A stretch of DNA of 35,228 nt. It comes from a virus. The stretch covers positions 1 through 35,228 of the IMG/VR virus record IMGVR_UViG_3300010149_000063. One strand, given 5' to 3'. Positions 1 to 7,996 of the stretch are shown here, piece by piece (the stretch's first letter is position 1; each line of letters starts with the position of its first letter). A model generated the notes under the pieces. It was not told the origin of the DNA. It saw nothing but the letters and a program-made list of their open reading frames with translations, and ran no database searches. Both the position numbers and the translations under genes were made by a program.

Positions 1-1
1 T

Positions 2-895
2 GGATTTATCGATATTGCAGGTACTTCAAATGAAATTGATGTTGCTTATGCATCTGGAGATAACAAGTTTACCTTTAGCTTGCCTTCAACCATTAACGCT
101 GCAACTTCTGGTAATGCTGCAACAGCTACTAAGTTTGCTGCAACTAAGAACATCGGTATTACCTCAGGTCCAGTGACCGCTGCTAATATTGCTTTTGATG
201 GTTCAGGAAATGTTGCAATGACTTCTGCTATTGCTGACGATGCAATTACTAATGATATGATTGCTAACGACCACCTTACTCTTGCTGCTGGTAGCGGGAC
301 CTCTAATGACATTCTCCTTGGTGGAACTCTTACTATCAGCGGAACTAATGATGAGATTGAGACTTCTATCTCTGACGATACTATTACAATCGGTTTACCT
401 GATGACGTGACCATCGCCGGCGATTTAGCTGCTGGTGGTAATATAACTTCAACTGGTAATGTTGTTGTTGGTGGTAATCTTACTGCTGCAGCTGCTACCG
501 TGACTCTTGGTGATACATTGTTAGAGCTTGGTGTAAATAATACATCAGCTGTTGACCATGGTTTCTATTCACAACGTGGCTCAAGTAGCTTCTGTGGATT
601 CTTCTTCGACGAGACTGACGATAAATTCAAACCCTTTACACACGATACTGAGCCTTCATCTGACCAAGTTGCTGTTTCTGGAAATTATGCTAAGGGTGCA
701 ATGGACATTGGCGCTCTAGAAGCTACTTCTATCGATTGTGCTGGTCTTGCTACAGGTGAATTCCGACTAGAAGGTAGCGCTCCGGCTTCTGTGTCTGCTT
801 CAGGTACAGCTGGTGATATTCGCTTTGACTCTAACAAACTTTATGTTTGTGTTGGTTCGAACTCTTGGAAAGCTGTTGATTTAAGCACGTTCTAA
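2..895 (+). CDS. Tail fibre protein, C-terminal part (5' end outside window)
   Basis: The frame is open from the first bases of the window, so the methionine at 80 is internal and the true start lies upstream. The visible ~297 residues are rich in Gly, Ala, Thr, Ser, Asp and Asn, and contain short beta-strand repeats such as DDVTIAGDLAAGGNI and GNVVVGGNL, as in fibrous phage tail proteins. The last ~45 residues (GTAGDIRFDSNKLYVCV, then SNSWKAVDL) match a C-terminal pattern common in fibres of marine T4-like phages. The product should be a trimeric distal tail fibre or a fibre-associated protein. It favours GCT, GGT and CTT codons like the capsid gene, which suggests high expression. The fibre class is well supported; receptor and exact position are not. 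Confidence 0.75.
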   Translation, partial: GFIDIAGTSNEIDVAYASGDNKFTFSLPSTINAATSGNAATATKFAATKNIGITSGPVTAANIAFDGSGNVAMTSAIADDAITNDMIANDHLTLAAGSGTSNDILLGGTLTISGTNDEIETSISDDTITIGLPDDVTIAGDLAAGGNITSTGNVVVGGNLTAAAATVTLGDTLLELGVNNTSAVDHGFYSQRGSSSFCGFFFDETDDKFKPFTHDTEPSSDQVAVSGNYAKGAMDIGALEATSIDCAGLATGEFRLEGSAPASVSASGTAGDIRFDSNKLYVCVGSNSWKAVDLSTF

Positions 896-915
896 GAATA
901 ACGAGGATGATTAGA

Positions 916-972
916 GTTTAAACTTCTAAATTTACCTTTATGTTTTATTTAGGTTTTTTAGAATGTTTAAAC
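916..972. repeat. Long imperfect inverted repeat after fibre gene
   Basis: GTTTAAAC (916-923), TTCTAAA (924-930) and ACCT (934-937) face AGGT (951-954), TTTAGAA (957-963) and GTTTAAAC (965-972). The arms can form a stem of about 19 base pairs, with a small internal loop, one bulged T and a 13-base loop. It sits 20 bases after the fibre stop codon. The arms are AT-rich and no T tract follows the stem, so it is not a textbook intrinsic terminator. It could be a terminator, an RNA-processing site or a protein-binding site. Confidence 0.5.
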
Positions 973-986
973 AGCAGTAATGTAGA

Positions 987-1044
987 TACCCTCGTAGTAC
1001 GAAGGTGGGCCAATTGAGGCAAGTCCGGGATGGTGGGTCCCGGA
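987..1044 (+). other. Two consecutive hairpins in 5' leader
   Basis: Hairpin 1 (987-1007) has a TCG/CGA core with a 5-base loop, one C/A mismatch and outer pairs of ACC with GGT. Hairpin 2 is a perfect 7-base-pair stem, TCCGGGA (1024-1030) with TCCCGGA (1038-1044), and a 7-base loop. This stretch is more GC-rich than its surroundings. AAAACGTTTTT follows hairpin 2, so it may act as a weak terminator, or as structure in the leader of the gene at 1068. No tRNA fold or known riboswitch core was recognised. Confidence 0.45.
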
Positions 1045-1067
1045 AAACGTTTTTGAAAGAAATTTAG

Positions 1068-1328
1068 ATGGAAAGTCATGTAGCTATATCAATAGGAACT
1101 ATAATCGCCGGTTTAGGTTTCTTTTTTGCTTGGCACAAAGATGCGAAGGAAACGGCAAAACAAATACAGAAACTCGAAACAGAAGTTGAACAACTTAGAG
1201 AACAACGTCAGGACATAAGAGACTTAAAAGGAGAAATCTCCGACTTAAAAAACGACATGACCCTAATGAAACAAACTTTGACTAGAGTTGATACAAACAT
1301 TACACATATAATGGAAGATAGAAGATAG
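1068..1328 (+). CDS. Small membrane-anchored coiled-coil protein
   Basis: The product is 86 residues. An N-terminal hydrophobic segment at about residues 5-23 (VAISIGTIIAGLGFFFAW) is followed by a charged heptad-rich region from about 25 to 82 (KQIQKLETEVEQLREQ and on), typical of a coiled coil. The order, membrane segment then coiled coil, resembles inner-membrane spanins or small holin-associated proteins, but nothing specific identifies it. The upstream ribosome binding site is weak (GAAAGA) and the start codon follows a structured leader, so translation may be controlled. It ends 10 bases before the portal gene and is probably cotranscribed with it. Function is inferred only. Confidence 0.6.
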   Translation: MESHVAISIGTIIAGLGFFFAWHKDAKETAKQIQKLETEVEQLREQRQDIRDLKGEISDLKNDMTLMKQTLTRVDTNITHIMEDRR

Positions 1329-1338
1329 GAGAGTAAAC

Positions 1339-3687
1339 ATGGCATCATTATGGAAACGACTTTTAGGTGTACCAGAAGTTGCACCACCTCAAATTAGCTT
1401 CATTGAAGAGGATGACCCAAACAGTTTAGTCTTGGATGAGTTAAAAAAAGAAGCTTTGTCATATGAGATTAATCCTTACGACATTGCTAATTCAGAAATG
1501 ATGCAAAGTGTTTACGACAGTGCTGGAAAGGAGTATTACCTTGAAGTACTGGAGGATGGGAAGATAGGATATAACACCTTAGAACATCTATCAAAACACC
1601 CCTTGATATCTGCAATCATACAGACTAGAGTTAATCAAGCTGCAGAATTTGCACAATACTCAAACGACGATGATTTAGGGTTTGAAATACGTCTAAGAGA
1701 CGAAAAAGCGGAGCCGACACCGGCTGATTTAGAAAAAATGGACGAAATAAAAAGGTTCATACAGGATTGTGGAAGTGAGTCTATAGACTTCGAGCTAACA
1801 TTCGAAGGATTTATAAGACAAATTGTTAGAGACAGTCTAATATACGACCAGTGTAATTTTGAAGTTGTAAAAAACAGGAAAGGAGACGTTATTGGTTTTC
1901 TCCCTGTTGATGCAACAAGTATTAGGAGAACAAAACTTACTAAACAAGAGAAACAAAAAGGAAGACGAGACCCTGATAAAGCTGCATTCTGTCAGGTAAT
2001 AGAGGGCAAAGTAGTAGCAGAGTTTGGACAAAGAGACTTATGCTTTGGTGTAAGACGTCCAAGAACTTCTATGAAAAGTAAAAAGTACGGTTATCCTGAA
2101 TTGGAAGAGTTGTTAAGTGTTATACAGAACTTAATGAGTGCTGAAATATATAATGCTTCAAACTTCAATAACGGAATAAGCGCAAATGGTATAATTGCTA
2201 TTAAGTCTAAAATGGACCCTAAGTTATTTAGAGTATTTAGACGTGAGTTTTACCAAATGCTTACAGGTGTTAATAACGCTAAACGTACTCCTTTAATACA
2301 GCTAGACCCTGAAGGTGATGAAGACATTAGAAGTATTTCTATGGGTTCTTCGAATAGGGAGATGGAATACAATGCTTGGATTAGTTATTTAATCAAAGTA
2401 TTATGTGGTGTATATCAGATGGACCCTGCAGAAATAGGATTTGTTTTTGGTAGTGAAGGACAAAGTTCTGCATTGATTCAAGCAGACCCAACTGCACGTG
2501 TTTTAATGGGTAAAGAAAAAGGTTTAAGACCACTTATTCGTTCAATACAAAGCTGGATAAATAAGTACATCATACATCAGATTGACCCAAGGTTTCAGAT
2601 TTCTTTTATTGGTTTAGATAGTATGCCAGGGAAACAAAAGATTGAAATTGAACAACATCGCATGAAGTATATGACAATCAATGAGATTAGAGCACTTCAT
2701 GACTTAGACAGAGTTGAAGATGGCGATTTAATAGCTGCACATTTTGGTACGTTAAAAGCAAAAGACATGGTTAACGTTAACAATAAGGAAATTACAGAGA
2801 TAAAAACAGAAGCAGCTGCAGAACAGGCAGAAATAAAAGCCGAGCAGGTACAAAAAAAAAGTAAAGTAGACTTTGATGGTGATGGACAGGAGCATCCTGC
2901 ACAATACTTCGAAGGTTTAGATGAAGCGACTGCTCGTAAAAGAGAAAAAGAAATAGAAAGACGTAAAAAAGTTTTTGAAGAAACTGGAGAACGAATTTAT
3001 GCTCCACTTCCCGGAGACGAAGACATAGAGAAAAAGAAACAAAATAAAGGTACTAAGTCTAAGAAAGCTGACGAAGTACGTGAAGAAATAAAGAAACCTG
3101 GGAAAGACGAGTTCATTAGAGCTTGTAGTAAAGTTTCAGGTGTTTCTAAGAAAATCATTGAAGAAGTTTATGATAAAGGTTTAGCAGCTGCTGCATCTAG
3201 TGGAACAAGACCCGGTCAAACTCCACAGTCTTGGGCAAAAGCTCGTTGCTATGCCTTCTTATTTGACAGTAAAAGTGGTGCAAGAAAAGCTGATAAACAT
3301 TTATGGGATAAACACTTAGAAAATAAACGTGAAAAAGCTAAGAAGGCTATGGAACTTTATAAGAGTGAAAACTTTGTTCCAACACAAACAGTTGCAGAAG
3401 AAGCTAAACGTGGTATTAAAGCAATAGAAGAACACGGAAGTGATGCAGCTACTCAGGTTGGTAGAGTTAGAGCAAGACAACTAGCAAATAGAGACCCAAT
3501 ATCATATGAAACTGTAAAACGTATGAAAGCTTTCTTTGATAGACATGAGAAAAACAAAGAAGTCGGAGAAGGCAAGGAATGGTATGAAGACAAAGGGTTT
3601 GTGAGTTGGTTGCTTTGGGGGGGAGATAGCGGTCGTAAATGGGCAGAAATGATAATAGAACGCAAAGAAAAAGAAAAAAGTAAATAA
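1339..3687 (+). CDS. Portal protein with long C-terminal fusion
   Basis: The product is 782 residues and should form the dodecameric DNA-translocation ring at the capsid vertex. Residues ~50-480 read as a phage portal. They include HPLISAIIQTRVNQAAEFA, a clip/stem-like central region, ASNFNNGISANGIIAIKS and a late MTINEIRALHDLDRVEDGD motif. Ordinary portals are about 400-550 residues, so ~280 residues are extra. The tail contains a Lys/Glu linker, a short YFEGL...KREKEIERRKK module (~521-560), an SWAKARCYAFLF module (~590-645, resembling DUF5824-type phage domains) and an LLWGGDSGRKWAEMI module (~676-775). The last three occur as separate or fused pieces in other phage head proteins, to my recollection. 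The first gene of the head module, it has a good GGAGAG ribosome site. The portal call is firm; the roles of the tail modules are unknown. Confidence 0.85.
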   Translation: MASLWKRLLGVPEVAPPQISFIEEDDPNSLVLDELKKEALSYEINPYDIANSEMMQSVYDSAGKEYYLEVLEDGKIGYNTLEHLSKHPLISAIIQTRVNQAAEFAQYSNDDDLGFEIRLRDEKAEPTPADLEKMDEIKRFIQDCGSESIDFELTFEGFIRQIVRDSLIYDQCNFEVVKNRKGDVIGFLPVDATSIRRTKLTKQEKQKGRRDPDKAAFCQVIEGKVVAEFGQRDLCFGVRRPRTSMKSKKYGYPELEELLSVIQNLMSAEIYNASNFNNGISANGIIAIKSKMDPKLFRVFRREFYQMLTGVNNAKRTPLIQLDPEGDEDIRSISMGSSNREMEYNAWISYLIKVLCGVYQMDPAEIGFVFGSEGQSSALIQADPTARVLMGKEKGLRPLIRSIQSWINKYIIHQIDPRFQISFIGLDSMPGKQKIEIEQHRMKYMTINEIRALHDLDRVEDGDLIAAHFGTLKAKDMVNVNNKEITEIKTEAAAEQAEIKAEQVQKKSKVDFDGDGQEHPAQYFEGLDEATARKREKEIERRKKVFEETGERIYAPLPGDEDIEKKKQNKGTKSKKADEVREEIKKPGKDEFIRACSKVSGVSKKIIEEVYDKGLAAAASSGTRPGQTPQSWAKARCYAFLFDSKSGARKADKHLWDKHLENKREKAKKAMELYKSENFVPTQTVAEEAKRGIKAIEEHGSDAATQVGRVRARQLANRDPISYETVKRMKAFFDRHEKNKEVGEGKEWYEDKGFVSWLLWGGDSGRKWAEMIIERKEKEKSK

Positions 3688-3732
3688 AAATAGAAACTTT
3701 GTTAATATATAGTCTATATAAAGGAGAGAAAC

Positions 3733-3822
3733 ATGAAAGATTTAGAAAAAAACGTAGAACTCTGGTATAGACTATTAGACAAACAACAAGACAAAGTTAT
3801 TCCAGCTAAATGGTATTTATAG
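3733..3822 (+). CDS. 29-residue small protein
   Basis: This short open frame (MKDLEKNVELWYRLLDKQQ and ten more residues) lies in the gap between the portal and the next gene. It has a strong ribosome site, AAGGAG, 7 bases before the ATG. Its TAG stop is built into the TAGGAG ribosome site of the following gene, an arrangement that suggests real translation and coupling. The peptide is charged and probably helical, ending PAKWYL. No function is recognised. Confidence 0.5.
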   Translation: MKDLEKNVELWYRLLDKQQDKVIPAKWYL

Positions 3823-3831
3823 GAGTAATTT

Positions 3832-4293
3832 ATGTCATCATTTATGCAACTACTCCATGAGGCCAGAGAAGAAAACAAAATTAAAACAGAAAAACTAGAC
3901 ACTGTCTTGAATGATTTATCTAAAACTGATTCTAAAGACATTGACTTATTTAGTATGAATGAAGAAAAACATATTGAACCTTTAATAGAAGAAGAAGTTA
4001 AACCTGAAAAGGTTGTGAGTATTGGAGACAAAATCATACAAACTTCAGCTAATGCACTTTTATGTAAAAGCCTAAAAGGAAGTGGAGCATCTAAGAGATT
4101 AGCAAAAGCTATTAGTGTAAGAAAACATATTACTCCACAACAGCTTAAGAAAGCGTTTAATATACAGAGTAGAGTTAAACCTGCTCATCATAACTATCAA
4201 CTAGTAGGCGGAGATGCAATGATGCAGCTTAAAACACTATTAGAAAGCGGTACCACACTTGGTGTTGCACTAGAGACAATATATAAGGATTGA
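3832..4293 (+). CDS. Unknown head-module protein
   Basis: The product is 153 residues and mostly charged and helical. The N-terminal half is acidic (IEPLIEEEVKPEKVVS). The C-terminal half is more basic, with GSGASKRLAKAISVRKHITP followed by QQLKKAF. It sits between portal and prohead protease, where many phages carry a small core, scaffold or portal-associated protein. Its stop is 2 bases before the protease ATG. No known family was recognised and no function is claimed. Confidence 0.7.
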   Translation: MSSFMQLLHEAREENKIKTEKLDTVLNDLSKTDSKDIDLFSMNEEKHIEPLIEEEVKPEKVVSIGDKIIQTSANALLCKSLKGSGASKRLAKAISVRKHITPQQLKKAFNIQSRVKPAHHNYQLVGGDAMMQLKTLLESGTTLGVALETIYKD

Positions 4294-4295
4294 TT

Positions 4296-5453
4296 ATGAA
4301 AAAACTTGATGTATTTAGCTGCTGGTCTCCACTTGACCTAAGTAAAGCTAAAGAAGATGATGGTGCACTTGAAATAGAAGGTATCGCATCATCAGAAGCA
4401 GTTGATGAAAGTGGAGAAGTTATTCTTCAAGAAGGCTTGGACTTTAGTTATGCACTTAAACGTGGTGTATTTAATTTAGAACACTTAAGCGGACCAAAAT
4501 ATGTTTTAGGACATCCTTCAAAAATTTTCACAACAACGGTTGACGGTAAAAGAGCAACTGGAGTACGTGGTGTTTTATATACTAAGAAACAAGAAGTTAA
4601 AGAGATAATTGAAACTGCACAAGCAATGAAATCTGCTGGCGGTGGACGAACTTTAGGTTTTAGTATCGAAGGTAATGTATTAGAAAGAGATAAACGTAAT
4701 CCTAAGGTCATCAAGAAAGCTCGTGTCCTTAACATTTCTATTACTTCATCACCATGTAATGCAGATGCAACTATGAAACTAGTAAAATCTATACTTGAAA
4801 ATGAAAGCAATGAGGTAAAACAAACTATGGAAAAACATTACGAATACTCTGACGTTCGAATGTCGTATAGACAAGCAAAAATGTTAGAAGACTACTCAAT
4901 GAAACTTTGTAAGTTGTTAGGTATGCTACCTGACGATGCAGATATGCCAGAATGGACACAGGCTAAAATTACAAAGGCTCTAGATTACTTACAGGCGTCT
5001 TACCATTATCTCTGTATTGAGATGGGTGAACAAATGGAAGAAATGAAATCATACAAAATGAAGTATGAAAAAATAATGCAAGAGATGAAGATTAAGGACA
5101 TGGAGCCTACTCCAGAAGGTCCCGGAATTCATCCTACACATGAAGAAGATAATGATTATACTACAAATGATAAACCCTATGGTTTAGGCAAAGAAGTATA
5201 CATAGAAGACGTATCCATTCAGGCAGATGCTGACGCTGATGAATCAGGAAGTATGGCACCTATCTCTATGGAGAGTTTAGAAGAAGAAGTTTCATCAATG
5301 GACTTTGACTTATCAGATGAAGAGATTAAAGAAATAGTAATGAGACTACTTCGTGAGTATCCTGAAATTGGTAATGACAAAGTTATGGAGCTAATTCATC
5401 AGATGATTGCACGTAAAATGTATTACAAAATGAAAGAAAAAGAAGAAAAATAA
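4296..5453 (+). CDS. Prohead (capsid maturation) protease
   Basis: The product is 385 residues. Residues ~24-165 carry the herpes-assemblin-like prohead protease pattern: LEIEGIASSEAVDESGEVI, FNLEH (His63), GFSIEG (Ser123) and ARVLNISITSSPCNADAT. His63 and Ser123 are the likely catalytic pair by family analogy. Such enzymes cut scaffold and capsid proteins during head maturation. A region at ~185-245 (DMPEWTQAKITKALDYLQ) resembles a short module often seen in T4-like phages. The rest is acidic and may act as internal scaffold. The ATG at 4296 is preferred over an upstream TTG because AAGGA lies 6 bases before it. Portal, protease, scaffold and capsid follow in the usual order. Confidence 0.85.
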   Translation: MKKLDVFSCWSPLDLSKAKEDDGALEIEGIASSEAVDESGEVILQEGLDFSYALKRGVFNLEHLSGPKYVLGHPSKIFTTTVDGKRATGVRGVLYTKKQEVKEIIETAQAMKSAGGGRTLGFSIEGNVLERDKRNPKVIKKARVLNISITSSPCNADATMKLVKSILENESNEVKQTMEKHYEYSDVRMSYRQAKMLEDYSMKLCKLLGMLPDDADMPEWTQAKITKALDYLQASYHYLCIEMGEQMEEMKSYKMKYEKIMQEMKIKDMEPTPEGPGIHPTHEEDNDYTTNDKPYGLGKEVYIEDVSIQADADADESGSMAPISMESLEEEVSSMDFDLSDEEIKEIVMRLLREYPEIGNDKVMELIHQMIARKMYYKMKEKEEK

Positions 5454-5513
5454 GAATTCGTGCAAAAATAAATACACTTTTTTTTAGCGTAATTTATAAA
5501 AAACAGCTTGAGG

Positions 5514-5523
5514 TATATAAATA
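5514..5523 (+). promoter_or_regulatory. Candidate T4-type late promoter
   Basis: TATAAATA at 5516-5523, inside TATATAAATAG, equals the -10-like consensus of T4 late promoters, which need no -35 box. It lies in the 208-base gap about 140 bases before the scaffold/capsid genes, which need strong late expression. No matching -35 hexamer was seen. The match is a short AT-rich word in AT-rich DNA, so support is moderate. Confidence 0.45.
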
Positions 5524-5543
5524 GTATTAGGTGCTCGTGATGC

Positions 5544-5565
5544 ATTTGCTATCGGCAGCGCAAAT
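5544..5565 (+). other. Hairpin in scaffold/capsid leader
   Basis: ATTTGC (5544-5549) pairs with GCAAAT (5560-5565) around a 10-base loop, about 20 bases after the candidate late promoter and 97 bases before the scaffold start. There is no T tract after it. It may stabilise the 5' end of the capsid message. A 6-base-pair stem could also be chance. Confidence 0.25.
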
Positions 5566-5661
5566 ACTTTGCTTAAGATGTTATTTATTTATTGCAAAAT
5601 ATAGATACACTATTAAGACACAAGTCAAAATCACTTATAAAACAAATAAGGAGTTAACGCA

Positions 5662-6240
5662 ATGAGTGAAATCAACACAAATAATGTTGAGAACGTTCTG
5701 AATCAAATTAAAGAACAACTCGACAATGAAACAAAAGTTAGTGAGACCATTGCCAAAAACGCCGATAAGCTCATCGAAGCACAACTTGAGAAGTTTGATG
5801 CCCTCTCAAAAGCAGTTGATGAACTTTCTGGTAAGATGGCAACAGTCACGGAAATGTTTGCTAACCTTAATATCCCTACTAATGAGGATATTGAGAAGCA
5901 CATTGAAGTTAAAGCTGAAGAACTCTCTAAGTCATTTGATGATAAATTCGAAGACCTAGAGAAAAATATCGAGACTACTAAAGTAGAAAACGAAGAACTC
6001 GTTAAAAAAGTCGAAGTACTTGAAAACGAGCCTGTTGTTAAATCTACTATTGAAGTTGAAGACAAACCAGAAGTTGTTGTGGAAACTATTGAGAAGTCCG
6101 TTGAAGGACCTACTCGTGGAGACCTCATCAACAAAGCCCTAGAAGAAATATCTACTGCAGATACACACCGACGTTCTGAGCTCTTTAAAGCTGTAAGTCA
6201 GCTTGAAGCAGGCGTTTCCATTAAAGACATCAAACTATAA
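5662..6240 (+). CDS. Capsid scaffold-like coiled-coil protein
   Basis: The product is 192 residues, very rich in Glu, Lys, Val and Ser, with long heptad-like stretches (for example at ~20-60 and ~80-125). A Val/Glu-rich hinge (KPEVVVETIEKSVEG) precedes a short folded-looking C-terminus. This composition and the position directly before the major capsid gene fit a scaffolding or core protein that guides capsid assembly and is then cleaved by the upstream protease. It has an AAGGAG ribosome site and capsid-like codon choice (CTC, ACT, GTT). No sequence-level family match was recognised, so the call rests on composition and context. Confidence 0.65.
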   Translation: MSEINTNNVENVLNQIKEQLDNETKVSETIAKNADKLIEAQLEKFDALSKAVDELSGKMATVTEMFANLNIPTNEDIEKHIEVKAEELSKSFDDKFEDLEKNIETTKVENEELVKKVEVLENEPVVKSTIEVEDKPEVVVETIEKSVEGPTRGDLINKALEEISTADTHRRSELFKAVSQLEAGVSIKDIKL

Positions 6241-6256
6241 TATAAGGAGAATAATG

Positions 6257-7747
6257 ATGCAATTACCTGGACTAAATGAAAACATTAATGTTAACGAGCT
6301 CACTCGCTTGAATGATGCTCTTAAAAAGAATAGCAGTGTTGGTTATCAAACACCTGCTGTAATGGACGGAAGCTTTAGCCCTCTCGTTCCACAATCAATC
6401 GAAGGAACCTTGGCTAGCGCTACTCATACTATGCGAGACTTAGTATTGTGGCCTATGCTTCCTAAGGTACAAGTTTCTAACACTGTACATGAGTACGCTG
6501 TAATCAAAGAGCACGGCATCGACATGGACCCGTTCATCTCTGAAGGTGGCGGAAGTGCTTCTAGTTTTGGAAGTTCACAGTCAAGCTATGAGCGTAAATC
6601 TGTTAAAATCAAGTACATGGCAGAAAGACGCCAAATTTCAGACGTATCAACTCTAGTTGGTATCATCGGAAGCAATCCTAATGCACTTGCAGAGGAAACT
6701 GAGCGTGGTACAATGAGCCTTCTTCGCAAAGCAGAAGTTCAGCTTTTCCACGGTGACGAAGACGTTCAAGCTAAAGGTTTTGACGGCGTTCTTAAGCAAA
6801 TCGAGCGTGACCTAAGTGGCGCTCGTGATGCACAACTTGGTGGTAAACCTTTCTCTACAAACCAAGAAGATGTTGCTGGTAATGCTCTAAGCGCTATTAA
6901 GCTTCATGACGTACTTGGTGAGCTTCACAGTGCACCTCGTTTTGGTAAGCCAGACGTAATCATGGTAGACCCTAAACAGTACAGCAAATTGATTGCTGAT
7001 TCTGCTGCTAATGGTCGTCATGATGCAATGCTTCTCGTTAACCAAGGAGACCAAGGTACTCTTACTCTTGGCGCTGGACCACAAATCCACGTTATGGGAC
7101 CTATGGGACCAGTACCTGTTGTAGCTGCTCCATTCCTTAATCGTCAGCTTCCTCCTCCTACAGTTGGTGCTGGTGATGCAAGTCTTCGTCCTCAGGATGT
7201 GACTTTCGCTGCTAATGCTACTCAGCTTGCTCAGGCTTCATTGTTTGATGCTTCTGGTACCGGTGATGGACATGATGGTTCTGTTAAATATGTAATCGTT
7301 GCTGTTAATGCACAAGGTTATTCTTCACCAGTTATTTCTGACGCTGTAGACGTTAACGACGGTGATAAGGGAACTTTCCAACTTAACTCACTTGCTCGTA
7401 ATGGTGATTACTACCGTATCTACCGTACTTCTTGTATGACTGCTGGTCGCGCTGCTGCAATCACTGACGCAGAAGTTTTGGCAGAAGCTAAACTCATTGG
7501 TGAATTCTTACCTGCTGAGTGTGTTGCTGCGGCATTTGTTGACCAAGGTGTTGAGCGTTATGACTGTGGTCGCGTTCTTATCGCTTCTATGGACCAACAG
7601 GTTTGTGAATTTGCTCGTCTTCTTGACTTCTTACGACGTCCTCTCGCAGAGACCGGCGCAGCTAAGCAGTTCTTACTTATGCTCTTTGGTTCACCTATCG
7701 TTAAGGTACCTGGCAAGAACTTCGTACTTCGCAACGTTAAACGCTAA
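6257..7747 (+). CDS. Major capsid protein
   Basis: The product is 496 residues. The N-terminal half shows an HK97-fold-like capsid pattern also seen in other myovirus capsid proteins: SIEGTLASATHTMRDLVLWP (~47-66), ISEGGGSASSFGSS, KIKYMAERRQISDV and KAEVQLFHGDED. Residues ~305-425 look like an inserted beta-sandwich (VKYVIVAVNAQGYSSPVIS, then DYYRIYRTS), similar to fibronectin-III/Ig-like insertions in phage capsids. The C-terminus (~435-496) returns to a capsid pattern. The ATG at 6257 has AAGGAGA at a good distance; 6254 is an in-frame alternative. Arg codons are mostly CGT/CGC, unlike the AGA-rich neighbours, which fits very high expression. A strong terminator follows. Confidence 0.88.
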   Translation: MQLPGLNENINVNELTRLNDALKKNSSVGYQTPAVMDGSFSPLVPQSIEGTLASATHTMRDLVLWPMLPKVQVSNTVHEYAVIKEHGIDMDPFISEGGGSASSFGSSQSSYERKSVKIKYMAERRQISDVSTLVGIIGSNPNALAEETERGTMSLLRKAEVQLFHGDEDVQAKGFDGVLKQIERDLSGARDAQLGGKPFSTNQEDVAGNALSAIKLHDVLGELHSAPRFGKPDVIMVDPKQYSKLIADSAANGRHDAMLLVNQGDQGTLTLGAGPQIHVMGPMGPVPVVAAPFLNRQLPPPTVGAGDASLRPQDVTFAANATQLAQASLFDASGTGDGHDGSVKYVIVAVNAQGYSSPVISDAVDVNDGDKGTFQLNSLARNGDYYRIYRTSCMTAGRAAAITDAEVLAEAKLIGEFLPAECVAAAFVDQGVERYDCGRVLIASMDQQVCEFARLLDFLRRPLAETGAAKQFLLMLFGSPIVKVPGKNFVLRNVKR

Positions 7748-7828
7748 AAAATTAGTGTTGAATCTGGAGAGACTATATAACGTGTTTTTAAAATCAAAAA
7801 ACTTGTTGTATTAGAAGACAGTTTTTTT

Positions 7829-7868
7829 CCCTTCCTTGGTACTCTCTCTCCGCCGAGGTTGGGTTTTT
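7829..7868 (+). terminator. Intrinsic terminator after capsid gene
   Basis: CCC (7829-7831) and CCTTGG (7834-7839) pair with CCGAGG (7853-7858) and GGG (7861-7863), leaving a TT/TT internal mismatch. TTTTT follows at 7864-7868. The position, 82 bases after the major capsid stop, is where many phages insulate the very strong capsid transcript. Confidence 0.75.
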
Positions 7869-7869
7869 A

Positions 7870-7883
7870 AGGCCTCAATAAAA
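7870..7883. repeat. Intergenic repeat AGGCCTCAATAAAA, copy 1
   Basis: This 14-base word recurs exactly at 29549-29562, also in one of the few intergenic gaps. Here it lies directly after the capsid terminator, before the neck genes. Its AGGCCT core is palindromic. It could be a binding or processing site; no function is known. Confidence 0.5.
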
Positions 7884-7996
7884 TAATCACGACGTTTAAG
7901 CACAGTTAACTTTAACTGGACATATATATAAACATATAAAACGTTGTTAAGATGACTACTACAATCACATAACGTATTAAGAAAGGTACAATCCAA

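Noticed and set aside
5703-6134. Ser-rich - strand open frame opposite the scaffold gene
   Set aside because: Reverse complement of a repetitive Glu/Lys-rich gene; such shadows are expected.
6203-6256. Upstream start for the major capsid protein
   Set aside because: It lies inside the scaffold gene. The strong AAGGAGA site at 6244-6250 points to ATG 6257 (or 6254).
7811-7996. - strand frame in the gap after the capsid gene
   Set aside because: It overlaps the terminator and repeat, has no ribosome site, and its sequence does not look like a protein.
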